Assembly: GCA_947311845.1 (NCBI GenBank) | Contig: CAMZMU010000111.1 | Location: 21,226,261 to 21,290,260 of the forward strand | Source: Poa pratensis | Lineage: Eukaryota > Streptophyta > Magnoliopsida > Poales > Poaceae | Length of the DNA stretch: 64,000 nucleotides | Reading direction: 5' to 3' | Part shown: in pieces, positions 1 through 11,567 of the stretch | Numbering within the stretch: position 1 is the stretch's first letter | Layout: each line of letters starts with the position of its first letter | Notes under the pieces: generated by a model | The model's database searches: none | What the model was told of the DNA's origin: nothing | What the model saw: only the letters and a program-made list of their open reading frames with translations | Position numbers and translations under genes: made by a program

Positions 1-1999
1 TCACTTCATCATCATCTATAGGCGAGGCATCGGCTTACTCGAAACACTAGGTGATACCTTACGGCGGTCATATTCTACATGTTTCAAAACATTAGCCATA
101 AAACAATTTCCTTTTCGTTCCACCCTAAACTTACGCCTACACTAGAAAACTGAGCTGACAATTTAGATGGCGAAAAGGATAGGAAGGAATTTTGTGCGGA
201 GACTTACCAGGGGTCGGAGTAGAGAACAGACCCGCTTTGCGCCGCATCGCCTTGGTCATGGTGTCCTCATCCGTCGCTGACGCGCCGTCCTTCCCCGTTA
301 GGGGCGCTCGCTACGCCTAGGCGTGGCCATAGGTTCGGCTGCCCCCCAACAGTGTAACCGTGGTGGAGAGGATAGTGGTGGTGTAGCTCCCCCTCCACCA
401 CAGTGTCCGCCGTCGAAGAATCGAAGACGACGGAGACACCACAGGGGAGGGCACGGTCGATGTAGCAGCCCCCACCACTGTATGTCCGACGTCGGCGAAG
501 GCGCGCTCACACCCGGCCTCCACATTTGGGCAACCCAGCGAGCCCACCATGAGCACTTCAGTAGCCTGGCCAGAACACTCGCCGCTCGGGCGACGAGTGC
601 ACCCAACACTCGCCTTAGCAAGCTGCGGACCCAGTCGTCGCGCGGGCGACAGGTGCCCGTCGCTCCCCACACGCGCGCATCACACAGGCGCAGTCACCGG
701 CGCTCAGGCGGGCAGCTGCGGCCCGTCGAGGATCGGGGCAGTGGGCCGCGCTACCTCGTCCAACCCACCACGCCAGCAGCGGTCGAACTCCCACCGGCGG
801 TGGATAGCTGCTCGCCGCTCCTGTTCTCCCATACCCAAAGTCGCAGATGGGCCAGATGTTTCGTGCACACCAGGCATGGGAAAGCAGCAGCTTTTTTCCA
901 TTTCATCACACAATTCTATACCTCTCGGTGTCTTGGATTGGGATTGAATGGTGTAACATCCACTGTTGCAATAGTTGCGCCACAGAGGCTCCATGCACCT
1001 GCCCACTACCTGATGACGAGCTAGGTTCAGTCAACATGTTTCGAGGTGCTATTCCCGTTATTAGACGGACCCTCATCTCCAGTTTGGCCTTCCATGTTGT
1101 CATCTCCCATGCCATGATCGTCTGGATCATCCTTGCCCTTGCGCTGCCAGAGGAAAGGCACCAAAATCTGTCTCCGTACATAATCCGCAGTCTCAGGCCG
1201 GAAAGTAAAGTCATAACCTTTGAGTCGCAACACTCCAGCAGTCGTGAGATAAGGGCCCTGCTCGTCAATGTCTTTGAAGCAGTCCTCATTCACCATCCCC
1301 ACTAAGATACGACCACACCTCTGCGACGTAAAGAGAACAAGTCCACATCAATCGTGGTGCCGATGAGAGAGCCAACAGCCCACAAACCCAGAATGCCCCA
1401 ATGGGTTTGGCACTCCCGTAACATGCACCCAAGTCTCGTACAATTCCGATGTATGTTCAACATCCACAGGCTTCCACTCGCTGAAAATAAGCTTGGTTGC
1501 TTCAGATGGGACACCGAGCTCAAGCACCAACAAACCGCGATAACTCATCCTTTGACGAAGTTCACCGTGAAGGAGTTGTCCCCGTTAGGAATTGCCTCCC
1601 AACACCAAGACCGTGCCATACACAGCCGAGCCACCTGGGCTACCACCTGTTTCGCATGGCGGCCACCCCCTGCACAGTCACAAGAGCAACAGGGATGCCC
1701 TTCGGAGCCACCTCCTTCTTGTACAAGTTGTCGGGAAACATAGTGAACATAGTATCGGATTGTCCATGACCAGCAACGAAAACCGCGGGCCTCGCAGCTT
1801 CAGCGTTGGACACATAGGAGTAGGATGCTTTGCATTGTCACAGATATAGCAGTAATGCTTCACTGGGCAATCCTTAGTGGCGTGTTCATTGACGGCACAC
1901 TCCAACACCATCCCTTACCTTCATAGCTCCTTGTGCGTTGGCGGAAACCGCTGCCACTGCCACCACGTTCTGCATCGGCAACGTGGGAGTGGCAACAGA
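1..1999 (-). pseudogene. C-terminal part of a CCHC zinc-knuckle (DUF4283-like) gene, cut off by an LTR element
   Basis: Minus-strand coding remnant downstream of the Gypsy insertion. It contains a zinc knuckle, CYICDNAKHPTPMC (pattern CX2CX4HX4C), near 1815-1860. After it come conserved blocks such as LWAVGSLIGTTIDVDL (about 1320-1400) and FRPETADYVRRQI (about 1190-1240). These resemble the abundant Triticeae zinc-knuckle proteins with a DUF4283-like domain. The blocks lie in different frames, so several frameshifts are present. A good splice donor (G|GTAAGT on the minus strand, about 204-210) suggests a further exon outside the window. The family may derive from non-LTR element ORF1 proteins. 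I assign no cellular role. It is the continuation of the remnant at 11568-13120. Confidence 0.6.
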
Positions 2000-2004
2000 T
2001 TGGG
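2000..2004. repeat. Target-site duplication TTGGG, left side of the Gypsy element
   Basis: TTGGG lies directly before the LTR starting TGATGACC. The identical 5-mer follows the other LTR at 11563-11567. A 5-bp duplication is usual for LTR retrotransposons and fixes the ends of the element. Confidence 0.9.
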
Positions 2005-3400
2005 TGATGACCACAAGTATACAGGGGATCGCAACAGTCTTCGAGGGAAGTAAAACCCAATTTATTGATTCGACACAAGGGGAGCCAAAGAATACTTGAG
2101 AGCCTTAACAGCGGAGTTGTCAATTCAGCTGCACCTGTGAATAGTCTTGCTCGACACAGATTATCAGTAGCAACAGTTTTATAGCAGTAGTAGCGGTGAA
2201 ATAATAGCAGCAGTAAATAGAGACAGCAGTAGTGATTGCAGTAAACAGTAGGATTAAAACACTGTAGGCATAGGGATGGATGAACGGGCGCTGCATGGAT
2301 AAGATAGCTCATATAATAATCAAGACATAGGCATTGCAGATAATAATGATAAAGCATCCAAGTACTAAGTAAACGTAGGCATGTGTTCCGTATATAGTCG
2401 TACGTGCTCGCAATGAGAAACTTGTACAACATCTTCTGTCCTACCAGCCGGTGGCAGCCGGGCCTCAAGGGAATCTACTGGTAATTAAGGTACTCCTTTT
2501 AATAAAGTACCGGAGCAAAGCATTAACACGCAGTGAACACATGTGATCCTCACATCGCAGCCATTCCCCTCGGCTGTCCCAATTATTGTCACTTTGGGAC
2601 CGCGGGTTCCGGACAACAATATGTGTATACAACTTGCAGGTATGATCAATAAACAGTGCATATCATTATGAAACAATAACATGTTCAGATCTGAAATCAT
2701 GGCACTCGGGCCCTAGTGACAAGCATTAAGCTCAACAAGTTGCAACAACATCAATAAGTACTAACAACGGATACTGGGCACCATGCCCTAATGATCTTAT
2801 AGCTTATTACATGAACAATCTCATCCAATCCCTACCATCCCCCTCAGCCTACAGCAGGGAATTACTCACACATGGATGGGGAAACATGATGGTCGATGGA
2901 GAAGCGTCGGTGATGATGATGGCGATGATCTCCTCCAATTCCCCGTCCCGGCGGAGTGCCAGAACGGAGTTTCTGGTCCCCGAAATAGGTTTCGCGATGG
3001 TGGCGGCGTACGGTGATGTTTCTGGATGAAGTGGACGACCCCCCGACGTTTTTAGGTCAGAAGGGTTAAGTAGTCGAAAGGGGGACTCGGGGAGGTGCCC
3101 GAGGCGCCCTCCTCATAGGCTGGCGCGGCAGGCCCCTTGGCCGCGCCACCATGTGGTTTGGGCCACTCGTGGCCCATCTCCGCCTCCCCTTCTGGCTCCG
3201 TGAGTCTTCTGGTAAAATAGGAGGTTTGCGATCTTTTCTGGTGTTTTTCCCGAAAGTTGACTTTCTGCACAAAAACAAGACACCAGGGCAATTCTGCTGA
3301 AAACAGCGTTAGTCCGCATTAGTTGTATTCAAAACACACAAGTTAGAGGTAAAACAATAGCAAAAGTGTTCGGGAAAGTAGATACGTTTTGGACGTATCA
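2005..3400 (-). repeat. 3' LTR of the Gypsy element
   Basis: 1396 bp, beginning TGATGACC and ending GGACGTATCA on the plus strand. Aligned by eye to the LTR at 10169-11562, I see only small insertions or deletions. ORFs in it, for example 1860-2468 and 2485-2700 minus, occur in both copies and are not genes. Confidence 0.92.
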
Positions 3401-3415
3401 ACTCCCCCCAAGCTT
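3401..3415 (-). other. Polypurine tract of the Gypsy element
   Basis: On the minus strand AAGCTTGGGGGGAGT directly precedes the 3' LTR. This is where plus-strand DNA synthesis is primed in LTR elements, and it confirms the minus orientation. Confidence 0.8.
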
Positions 3416-5370
3416 AGCTTATTGCTTGTCCTCAAGCAATTCAGTTAACAACTGAGTGCGATAAAAGACTTTCACGAACACATTTGCTTCATATGATGCA
3501 TATATTCTCACTATATGTACAAATGCTTAGCAATTCAAGATGAGGCAAATGCAAATAATGTCACTCAATAGGCATGTAAACTATGAAAAGATACCAACAT
3601 ACTAATAGCAACAAACATGAAACATATTAATTCACAAGATTGTAATGCTCATAATAGGATATGATAAGATGGTATCTCGCTTGCCCGTTTTTGTACAGCA
3701 AAACATAAATGCCCAGGCACCTCTGAAGTTCATGGGAAGACTAGAATCAAAGATATCAAAGATAAAAGCATCAAAGTTATATCATAGTTAACCACATTCT
3801 GGGACAAGCACATTACACTAAGAATGACAACTATGCTCTCGAGAAAGTGCTCAAAGAAAGGATGGTGACTCAACATGAAAGTAAAAGATTGGCCCTTCGC
3901 AGAGGGAAGCAGAGATTATCATGTGCTAGAGCTTTTTATTTTTAAAACAGAAGCAAAATTGTTTTGGGAAGTGTTTGTTGTTGTCAACGAATGGTAGTGG
4001 GTACTCTAACCCCCTTGTCAACCAGACTTTCAAGAGCGGCTCCCATGAAGGACGTTATTTCTACCAGCAAGGTAGATCATCCCTCTTCTCTTTTGTTTAC
4101 ACATGTATTTTAGTTTCATTATGGGTGACACTCCCCCCAACCTTTGCTTGCACAAGCCATGGCTAACCGAATCCTCGGGTGCCTTCCAACATTCACATAC
4201 CATGGAGGAGTGTCTATTGCAAAATTAAGTTGCTTACTGATAAATCAGGGCAAAACATGTGAAGAGAATTATTAATGAAAGTTGTAATTAATTGGGGCTG
4301 GGCACCCCGTTGCCAGCTCTTTTTGCAAAATTATTGGATAAGCGGATGTATATGCCACTAGTCCATTGGTGAAAGTCTGTCAGAAGTAAATGACAAGATT
4401 GAAAGATAAAACACCACATACTTCCTCATGAGCTATAAAACATTGACACAAATTGAGAAGTACTTTGAAGGTTTTAAAGGTAGCACATGAAAATTTACTT
4501 GAATGGTTCGAAATGCCATGCATAGGTATTTATGGTGGACACTTTGGAATAACTTGGTTTTCATGGTTTTGGAAGCACGAGCAGCATTCCCGCTCAGTAC
4601 AAGTGAAGGCTAGCAATAGACTGGGAAGCGACAATCAAGAGAGCAATAACCGTCATAATCATGCTTGCGACAAAATGAAATTAATTGAGACATAAAAGTG
4701 ATACAAGAACTCTGAGTCAAAATAAATCATCAAGGCTTAATTGACTTTTGTTTTTCAGTCATACGCATGCATGAGCATGTGCCAAGTCAATTCAATGAAT
4801 TTTCAGAGGAGGATACCACAATGTCATACCCTCTATGAATAGAACAATGCAAGCAAACATCAACATAACATGCTACCACTATTAATAAATTGGGACCGAT
4901 CATGAGAGAACAAGAACTACTAAGCATCCACTAAATGACATATACCTCACATGAACCAACTAAGCATGCTCACATAGATGAGTATATGTACAAAAATGAA
5001 AACAAATGAGTTCATACCAGCCTCTCACCCCAACTCAAGTTGTTGTAGATCATCCTTATTGCTTTTTCACTTGTGTTGCTTCGAATGATAAGAATGAAAA
5101 CCAAGCTCCATCGGAGTCACGGATGCTGTCCAACTCTGAAAACACTATACAAAACCAAAAAAAACAACAAATATTTTTGGGTTTTCGAGTTTTTGAAACA
5201 AGAGCAAAAAGAAACAAACATAAAGCAAAATATTTTTGGATTTTTGAATAACAAACCGAATTTTAAAACTAACAAACTAATACTGAAACTTAAAGAAACA
5301 AATGAAGAGAAACAACAGAAATATTTTTGGTCTTTTTGTGTTTTGGAATGCAGCAATAAAAGGTAAACAA
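3416..5370 (-). other. AT-rich 3' internal region of the Gypsy element without a recognisable gene
   Basis: About 2 kb between the ATHILA-like ORF and the polypurine tract. Only short ORFs with no family resemblance are open. Reverse transcriptase motifs such as YxDD and integrase zinc-finger patterns were looked for on the minus strand and not seen. Confidence 0.6.
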
Positions 5371-6582
5371 TTAAAAAGAAAGAAAGAAAACTGCAACATG
5401 GATATACAAAGTATCGACAAGATATGATATGTAAATGAGTGAGATGTCGATATACCTCCCCCCAAGCTTAGGCTTTTGGCCTAAGTGGAGATCAATCCCA
5501 TGGTGCCCAGGAAGTGGCGCCTCCATAGTACGACGAGGAAGGCCCTCGTCCTGGTAAGAGCTGGATGACGCTCCAAGGTAAGTGACGGTGTAGCCATCAT
5601 CAGGTGCTTCTCCCTCCTCCTGGTGCTGCTGGTGAAAGCCTCGCACTCTAAGCTGCTCCTCCAACGCCTCCTTGGAGTACGACCACGGTCTCCTGTGTAA
5701 AGGGAACAGATCGGCCTGGGGCAAAGGCACTTCATATTCATCCCCGTTAGTAAATAAAACTTTGTAAACAATGTTTCCTAAATGAGAATTAGGTGTGACA
5801 AACTGATGGCCTTTCATAGCAGCAATATCAAGTCTAAAAGGGGTTAGCTTCTCATCATAGGACTAACGGAAAGACCTAGATATGCGATAACTCGTGAAGC
5901 AACAATTCCTCCATAAATAGGTCCACTAGCAGCCAAACGGCGAGCAATAAGGGCACCAAGGTTGTAAGCAGTGTTACCATTAAGTGCAGCAGCAAGAAAA
6001 GCAAGATGATAATTAGAAATGTTACTAGTGTTTTCCCTACCAAGAATGCTAGTAGCAAGATAATAAACGAAATATCTAATGGCAGGGAATTGGATGTTCC
6101 TTATCTTGCCGCGCTGAGCGGTGCGGTCATCGTCGTTGGTCACTCCTCGGTAAAGTTCCACAAAGTCTTTGGTGTTCCCTGCAATCTTCTTCGCTGTACC
6201 TATAGGAGCAATATCTATGGCAGCACAAAAGTCTCCCAAGCCCATTGTAACAGGCCTGTCATAAATCTTAAATTGGACAGTAGGCGTATAAGATGAATTC
6301 ACAAATTTAAAACTCTCAACAAAAGTTTTGGTGAGCCAATAATGTTGGTCGCCTCATCCTGCATATAAGTGGTTAGGCCAACTCTCTGGATGAGGAACAT
6401 GAAGTCATCAAGCAACCCTGCATTACGCAAAAACTCCATGCATGGAAAGGATGAAGCATTTGGGATTTGGTCACCCCTCCATCTCCAATGTTCGGTGCAA
6501 TGACATCCTCATCATAGGAACGCCTAACTCGAGTAGATGCCCTCAAAGGCCTTCTCGCTCTCTGAGAATCCCTTTCAAACAC
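5371..6582 (-). pseudogene. ATHILA-type ORF (plant transposon protein), frameshifted
   Basis: Three minus-strand ORFs in different frames (about 6582-6373, 6302-5844 and 5817-5371) form one decayed coding unit. The middle part reads MNSSYTPTVQFKIYDR... and includes YFVYYLATSILGR and AALNGNTAYNLGALIARRLA. This matches the general pattern of the helical ATHILA ORF1 / putative plant transposon domain. The C-terminal part is low-complexity and rich in Q, E and S. It lies 3' of gag-protease, where Athila-clade elements carry an extra ORF. Its function is unknown. The clade assignment is from motif memory and moderately certain. Confidence 0.55.
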
Positions 6583-7391
6583 CTCCCAAAGGTGTGGTTA
6601 TGCATTTTCCTTTTCTGAATTTTTTAACAAACATTATAAAAATTGATTTTGAGACATACAAATGAGGGGAACTACTATATGAACTTGCTAGAGGACTAAA
6701 CATGCATCAAAACTGATTATATCAACATAGAACAAGCATGCATACTCACTTAACAAGTCACCTACAGCAGCAAAATACTCAAGGTATACTTACTAAACAA
6801 AATTCTACTTGGATACATGGAGGAGTCACATACCGGAGAGCAAATGGTCCAAATTTCAGCAACAAAGATGGGCTGAGCAAGGAGATCGAAAAATCTCGAG
6901 CAAGAGCAGCAAGAACACGGGTTTGAGCAATGGTGGTGTGTTTGGTCGGGAGAGAGAAAGAAATGAGAGGAAGATGGGTGAGTGGAGGGCCAGGTGGGGC
7001 CCACACCATGCCACGGCGCGGCCCCACCCCTGCCGCGCGGTGGGGTGGTGTGGTGGCATGGTGGGTCCCCCTGGTCAGCTCCAGGCACTCCCACATTCCT
7101 CTTTAAAAACTAATATTTATGGTATAATTTTCAGAAATTTTTGAAAACTTTCATTTTGCACATTTTCTGGATATTTAAATAATAAACTTAGAGCAGAAAT
7201 AGAATTTTATAAAGACCAGTTTCAACTAAAACTTTGCAAGTTCAGTAACACAACAGTAGGTAAAACAAAGTTGAAGAAAGAAATGTTGTTTAGCTCTTTT
7301 ATGTATGCAAATACATTTGATAGCAAGGTTGATCAAGTCTTGGCACCAAATAAATTTACATGACACAAATGATTTAAACATCATGAAACAC

Positions 7392-7976
7392 TCATGTTAC
7401 CTTGTATTGTATTGATATGGATCCAATCATAATGTTTTGATATCCTTCTTGATGATCATATATAGGGCAATCAATACTTCCCACTTTGATAGTTTTAAAA
7501 TTGGAGATGGTATTGACTCCATAAATCTTGTCAACTTTCTTGGGGAAATAAACAGTATGTTCTTTATCATTAACATTGAAAGTTACTTTTCCTTTATTGC
7601 AATCAATAACAGCACCTGCAGTATTTAGAAAAGGTCTTCCAAGAATAATAGACATATTATCATCTTCAGGCATTTCAAGAACAACAAAATCAGTCAAAAT
7701 TAAACAATTGTTAGCTACTTGAACAGGGACATCCTCACAAATGCCAACAGGAACAGCAGTAGATTTATCAGCCATTTGCAAAGATATATCAGTAGGTATC
7801 AATTTATCAAGATAGAGTCTCTTATAAAGAGAAAAAGGCATAACACTAACTCCTGCTCCCAAATCACATAAAGCAGTTCTAACATAATTATTCTTGATGG
7901 AGCAAGGGATGGTTGGTATACCTGGATCTCCAAGCTTCTTAGGAACCTTGCCATTGAAAGAATAATTAGCAAGCAT
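7392..7976 (-). CDS. Retroviral-type aspartic protease domain of the Gypsy element
   Basis: 194 residues, probably the C-terminal part of a gag-protease polyprotein. The catalytic loop CDLGAGVSVMP carries the D-x-G-A signature (here DLGA) of pepsin-like retroelement proteases. The flap region follows, then IILGRPFLNTAGAVID, the hydrophobic ILGRxFL block typical of Gypsy proteases. The upstream frame (7799-8095) carries the linker between gag and protease but is shifted near 7985-8010, so the polyprotein is interrupted. The enzyme would cut Gag during particle maturation. No pol domain follows it. Confidence 0.8.
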   Translation of the reverse strand: MLANYSFNGKVPKKLGDPGIPTIPCSIKNNYVRTALCDLGAGVSVMPFSLYKRLYLDKLIPTDISLQMADKSTAVPVGICEDVPVQVANNCLILTDFVVLEMPEDDNMSIILGRPFLNTAGAVIDCNKGKVTFNVNDKEHTVYFPKKVDKIYGVNTISNFKTIKVGSIDCPIYDHQEGYQNIMIGSISIQYKVT

Positions 7977-8091
7977 AGTAGAAATTTCCTCATTAGGAAT
8001 TTTCCTTTGTTAGAAACAATATCTTTCATATACTTTGAGTAAGGAGGCAATTTAATAGCATCAGTCAAAGGAATTTGCAAGAACAAGGGTT

Positions 8092-10080
8092 TCATCCATT
8101 CACAAATTTATTATAATGTTCTTCTTCCTTTGATTTTAGTTTCTTAGTTGGAAAAGGCATTTGCTTTTGAACCCAAGGTTCCCTTTCATTACCATGTTTC
8201 TTAGCAATGAAATCTTCCTTAGTGTACTTTGTGTTTTTAGTATGCTTTTCAGGTTCCTTTTCACTAACTTCTTTATCAAGAGCATCATTTTTATCCTTAT
8301 CACTATCAAGTTCATTACCACTTTCAGTTTCAGCATCAGAGATAGATATACTATTAGGATCATTAACAGTTTCAGAGGATTCTACAACATTTTTATGTTT
8401 CTTCTTCTTCTTTTTCTTAGAAGGAGAAACTGGATTTTCAGCTAGTTGAGAATCTTGTTCAATTCTTTTAGGATGTCCCTCAGGATATAAAGGATCCTGA
8501 GTATGAGCTCCACTTCTAGTGCTAACATAGACAGGTTTTAATTTTTCCTTAGAAGCATTGGCTAACATGTCTTGTTGCACTTTAGTGAGTTGATCAATTT
8601 GAGTTTGAACCATATGGAAATGTTTAATAAGCATCTTAACATCATTGGAGGTTCTCTCCACAATATCATGCAACTTACTAATAGCTAGAGAATTTTCATG
8701 CAAATGATTCTCTACTCTCATATTAAAATTATCTTGCTTAATAACATAATTATCAAATTCATCTAAGCATTGATCAGGTGGTTTAGAGTAGGGAATATCT
8801 CCTTCATCGAACCTGTGGAGAGAGTGAACCTCAATTATGGATGGATGAGGAATTGGCTTACACAAATCTTCAATAGGTGGAAGGTTCTTCACATCTTCAG
8901 ATTTAATACCCTTCTCAATGAGAGTCTTCTTGGCCTCCCTCATTGTTTCATCATTCAATTCAATCATACCTCCCCTCTTCTTTGATATTGGTGTCGGTGT
9001 AGGTGTGGGGGTCGGCGCAGGTAGAGTCCAATCATCATAATTCTGGCTGATTTTAGCCAATAATTCTTCAGCTTCTTCAGGGGTTCTTTTCCTGAAAACA
9101 CAACTAGCACAACTATCCAGATATGCTCTAGATTCAATAGTTAGTCCACTGTAAAATATATCAAGTAGATCATGCTTTTCCAAATCATGTCCAGGCCGAG
9201 CTCTGATAAGAGAGCAAAACCTTGTCCATGCCTCTGGAAGTTTCTCTTCATCTTCCTGGTCAAAGTTATAAATTCTTTGCAAAGCATCATGTTTAGCACT
9301 AGCAGGGAAATATTTCTGAAAGAAAACATCAAGCAAACCAGTAGGACTAGTAATAGAACCAGGAGACAAGTTGTTATACCAAGCTTTAGCATCATCTTTT
9401 AATGAGAAAGGAAAAATCTTAGCAACAAAGTAGCTACGCTTCTTAATATCATCAGAAAATAAGCCACTCAAAGTAGAGAGCTCATTCATGTGCTCTACAG
9501 CACTTTCACTCTTAGTGCCACAAAAAGGAGTTTTCTCAACAATAGATATATGAGATAAATCAAGAGAAAAATCATAATCCTTATCTTTAATGTTTATAGG
9601 AGAAGTGGCAAACTTAGGATCAGGTGACAACTTGTATTTAACAGCATGTTGTGCAAGAAAATTTCTCATATTACTTGCACCAGTAGTAGCATTACATTTA
9701 TCAATAAAATCATCATCAAGTTCCACATAAGTTTCATCAGGATCATCATCACAAGTATAATCCCTTAACTCAGGTGAATAAACAGGAGTAGTAGGACTTC
9801 CATTAGGTGTTCTAGTATTTTCAAGTTGTTTAGACTTAGCAATAGCAGCATCTAAAAGTGGACCTAATGAAATATTCTCATCAATCACAGTAGAAGCATC
9901 ATCAACATTATCAGAGGCAATTTCAGATTCAGCAGTAGTACCAACACGTGAAGATTGTGGTGGTGTAACAAGTTGACTCAATACAGATGGTGAGTCAAGA
10001 GCAGCAGAGGTACTAAGTGTCGTACCTTTTCTTGTAGTGGAGGGCAATACATGGACCCTCTCATCACGAGCTTTACCCAT
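8092..10080 (-). CDS. gag: Gag polyprotein of the Gypsy element
   Basis: A 662-residue ORF starting 60 bp inside the primer site. Residues about 215-340 form a Retrotrans_gag domain: AKAWYNNLSPGSI, FFQKYFPASAKHDALQRI, FCSLIRARPGHDLEKHDL and YSGLTIESRAYLDSCA are characteristic blocks. A proline-threonine repeat follows, then a charged, lysine-rich tail with a run of K. I see no CCHC knuckle. The ORF ends at 8092, and the natural continuation (MKPLFLQIPLTDAIKL...) lies in the next frame from 8095, so a 1-2 bp shift separates gag from the protease. Gag would form the virus-like particle. Apart from the break it is long and open, as expected of a young element. Confidence 0.85.
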   Translation of the reverse strand: MGKARDERVHVLPSTTRKGTTLSTSAALDSPSVLSQLVTPPQSSRVGTTAESEIASDNVDDASTVIDENISLGPLLDAAIAKSKQLENTRTPNGSPTTPVYSPELRDYTCDDDPDETYVELDDDFIDKCNATTGASNMRNFLAQHAVKYKLSPDPKFATSPINIKDKDYDFSLDLSHISIVEKTPFCGTKSESAVEHMNELSTLSGLFSDDIKKRSYFVAKIFPFSLKDDAKAWYNNLSPGSITSPTGLLDVFFQKYFPASAKHDALQRIYNFDQEDEEKLPEAWTRFCSLIRARPGHDLEKHDLLDIFYSGLTIESRAYLDSCASCVFRKRTPEEAEELLAKISQNYDDWTLPAPTPTPTPTPISKKRGGMIELNDETMREAKKTLIEKGIKSEDVKNLPPIEDLCKPIPHPSIIEVHSLHRFDEGDIPYSKPPDQCLDEFDNYVIKQDNFNMRVENHLHENSLAISKLHDIVERTSNDVKMLIKHFHMVQTQIDQLTKVQQDMLANASKEKLKPVYVSTRSGAHTQDPLYPEGHPKRIEQDSQLAENPVSPSKKKKKKKHKNVVESSETVNDPNSISISDAETESGNELDSDKDKNDALDKEVSEKEPEKHTKNTKYTKEDFIAKKHGNEREPWVQKQMPFPTKKLKSKEEEHYNKFVNG

Positions 10081-10139
10081 GATGAATAAATTTCAGCGAG
10101 CAGTATAGATCACAAGTGAACTCCCAAATAAAGCTATGC

Positions 10140-10157
10140 TCCCCGGCAACGGCGCCA
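10140..10157 (-). other. Primer-binding site of the Gypsy element (tRNA-Asp type)
   Basis: The minus strand reads TGGCGCCGTTGCCGGGGA, complementary to the 3' end of plant tRNA-Asp, 11 bp inside the 5' LTR. This primer type is common in Athila-related and other plant Gypsy elements. Confidence 0.85.
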
Positions 10158-10168
10158 GAAAATAGTCT

Positions 10169-11562
10169 TGATGACCCACAAGTATAGGGGATCGCAACAG
10201 TCTTCGAGGGAAGTAAAACCCAATTTATTGATTCGACACAAGGGGAGCCAAAGAATACTTGAGAGCCTTAACAGCGGAGTTGTCAATTCAGCTGCACCTG
10301 TGAATAGTCTTGCTCGACACAGATTATCAGTAGCAACAGTTTTATAGCAGTAGTAGCGGTGAAATAATAGCAGCAGTAAAAGAGACAGCAGTAGTGATTG
10401 CAGTAAACAGTAGGATTAAAACACTGTAGGCATAGGGATGGATGAACGGGCGCTGCATGGATAAGATAGCTCATATAATAATCAAGACATAGGCATTGCA
10501 GATAATAATGATAAAGCATCCAAGTACTAAGTAAACGTAGGCATGTGTTCCGTATATAGTCGTACGTGCTCGCAATGAGAAACTTGTACAACATCTTCTG
10601 TCCTACCAGCCGGTGGCAGCCGGGCCTCAAGGGAATCTACTGGTAATTAAGGTACTCCTTTTAATAAGTACCGGAGCAAAGCATTAACACGCAGTGAACA
10701 CATGTGATCCTCACATCGCAGCCATTCCCCTCGGCTGTCCCAATTATTGTCACTTTGGGACCGCGGGTTCCGGACAACAATATGTGTATACAACTTGCAG
10801 GTATGATCAATAAACAGTGCATATCATTATGAAACAATAACATGTTCAGATCTGAAATCATGGCACTCGGGCCCTAGTGACAAGCATTAAGCTCAACAAG
10901 TTGCAACAACATCAATAAGTACTAACAACGGATACTGGGCACCATGCCCTAATGATCTTATAGCTTATTACATGAACAATCTCATCCAATCCCTACCATC
11001 CCCCTCAGCCTACAGCAGGGAATTACTCACACATGGATGGGGGAAACATGGATGGTCGATGGAGAAGCGTCGGTGATGATGATGGCGATGATCTCCTCCA
11101 ATTCCCCGTCCCGGCGGAGTGCCAGAACGGAGTTTCTGGTCCCCGAAATAGGTTTCGCGATGGTGGCGGCGTACGGTGATGTTTCTGGATGAAGTGGACG
11201 ACCCCCCGACGTTTTTAGGTCAGAAGGGTTAAGTAGTCGAAAGGGGGACTCGGGGAGGTGCCCGAGGCGCCTCCTCATAGGCTGGCGCGGCAGGCCCCTT
11301 GGCCGCGCCACCATGTGGTTTGGGCCACTCGTGGCCCATCTCCGCCTCCCCTTCTGGCTCCGTGAGTCTTCTGGTAAAATAGGAGGTTTGCGATCTTTTC
11401 TGGTGTTTTTCCCGAAAGTTGACTTTCTGCACAAAAACAAGACACCAGGGCAATTCTGCTGAAAACAGCGTTAGTCCGCATTAGTTGTATTCAAAACACA
11501 CAAGTTAGAGGTAAAACAATAGCAAAAGTGTTCGGGAAAGTAGATACGTTTTGGACGTATCA
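10169..11562 (-). repeat. 5' LTR of the Gypsy element
   Basis: 1394 bp, the same sequence as 2005-3400 apart from about seven 1-2 bp indels. TTGGG follows at 11563-11567. Confidence 0.92.
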
Positions 11563-11567
11563 TTGGG

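Larger units (their letters stand above)
2005..11562 (-). mobile_element. Complete, probably non-autonomous Gypsy-type LTR retrotransposon (9,558 bp)
   Basis: Two near-identical LTRs (1396 and 1394 bp), both TG...CA, flank an internal region read on the minus strand. It has a tRNA-Asp-type primer site, gag, an aspartic protease, an ATHILA-like ORF and a polypurine tract. TTGGG is duplicated on both sides. I found no reverse transcriptase, RNase H or integrase motif in about 6.8 kb of internal DNA, so it would need enzymes from another element to move. It resembles Athila-clade Triticeae families such as Sabrina, but the family name is not established here. It inserted into the zinc-knuckle gene. 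Confidence 0.9.

Noticed and set aside
323..1024. 233-codon plus ORF at the left edge
   Set aside because: GC-rich, low-complexity translation without a domain, opposite the zinc-knuckle remnant. Treated as a shadow of that strand.
1860..2468. 202-codon minus ORF
   Set aside because: It runs across the LTR boundary at 2005, and its LTR part is repeated at 10283-10630. Not a gene.
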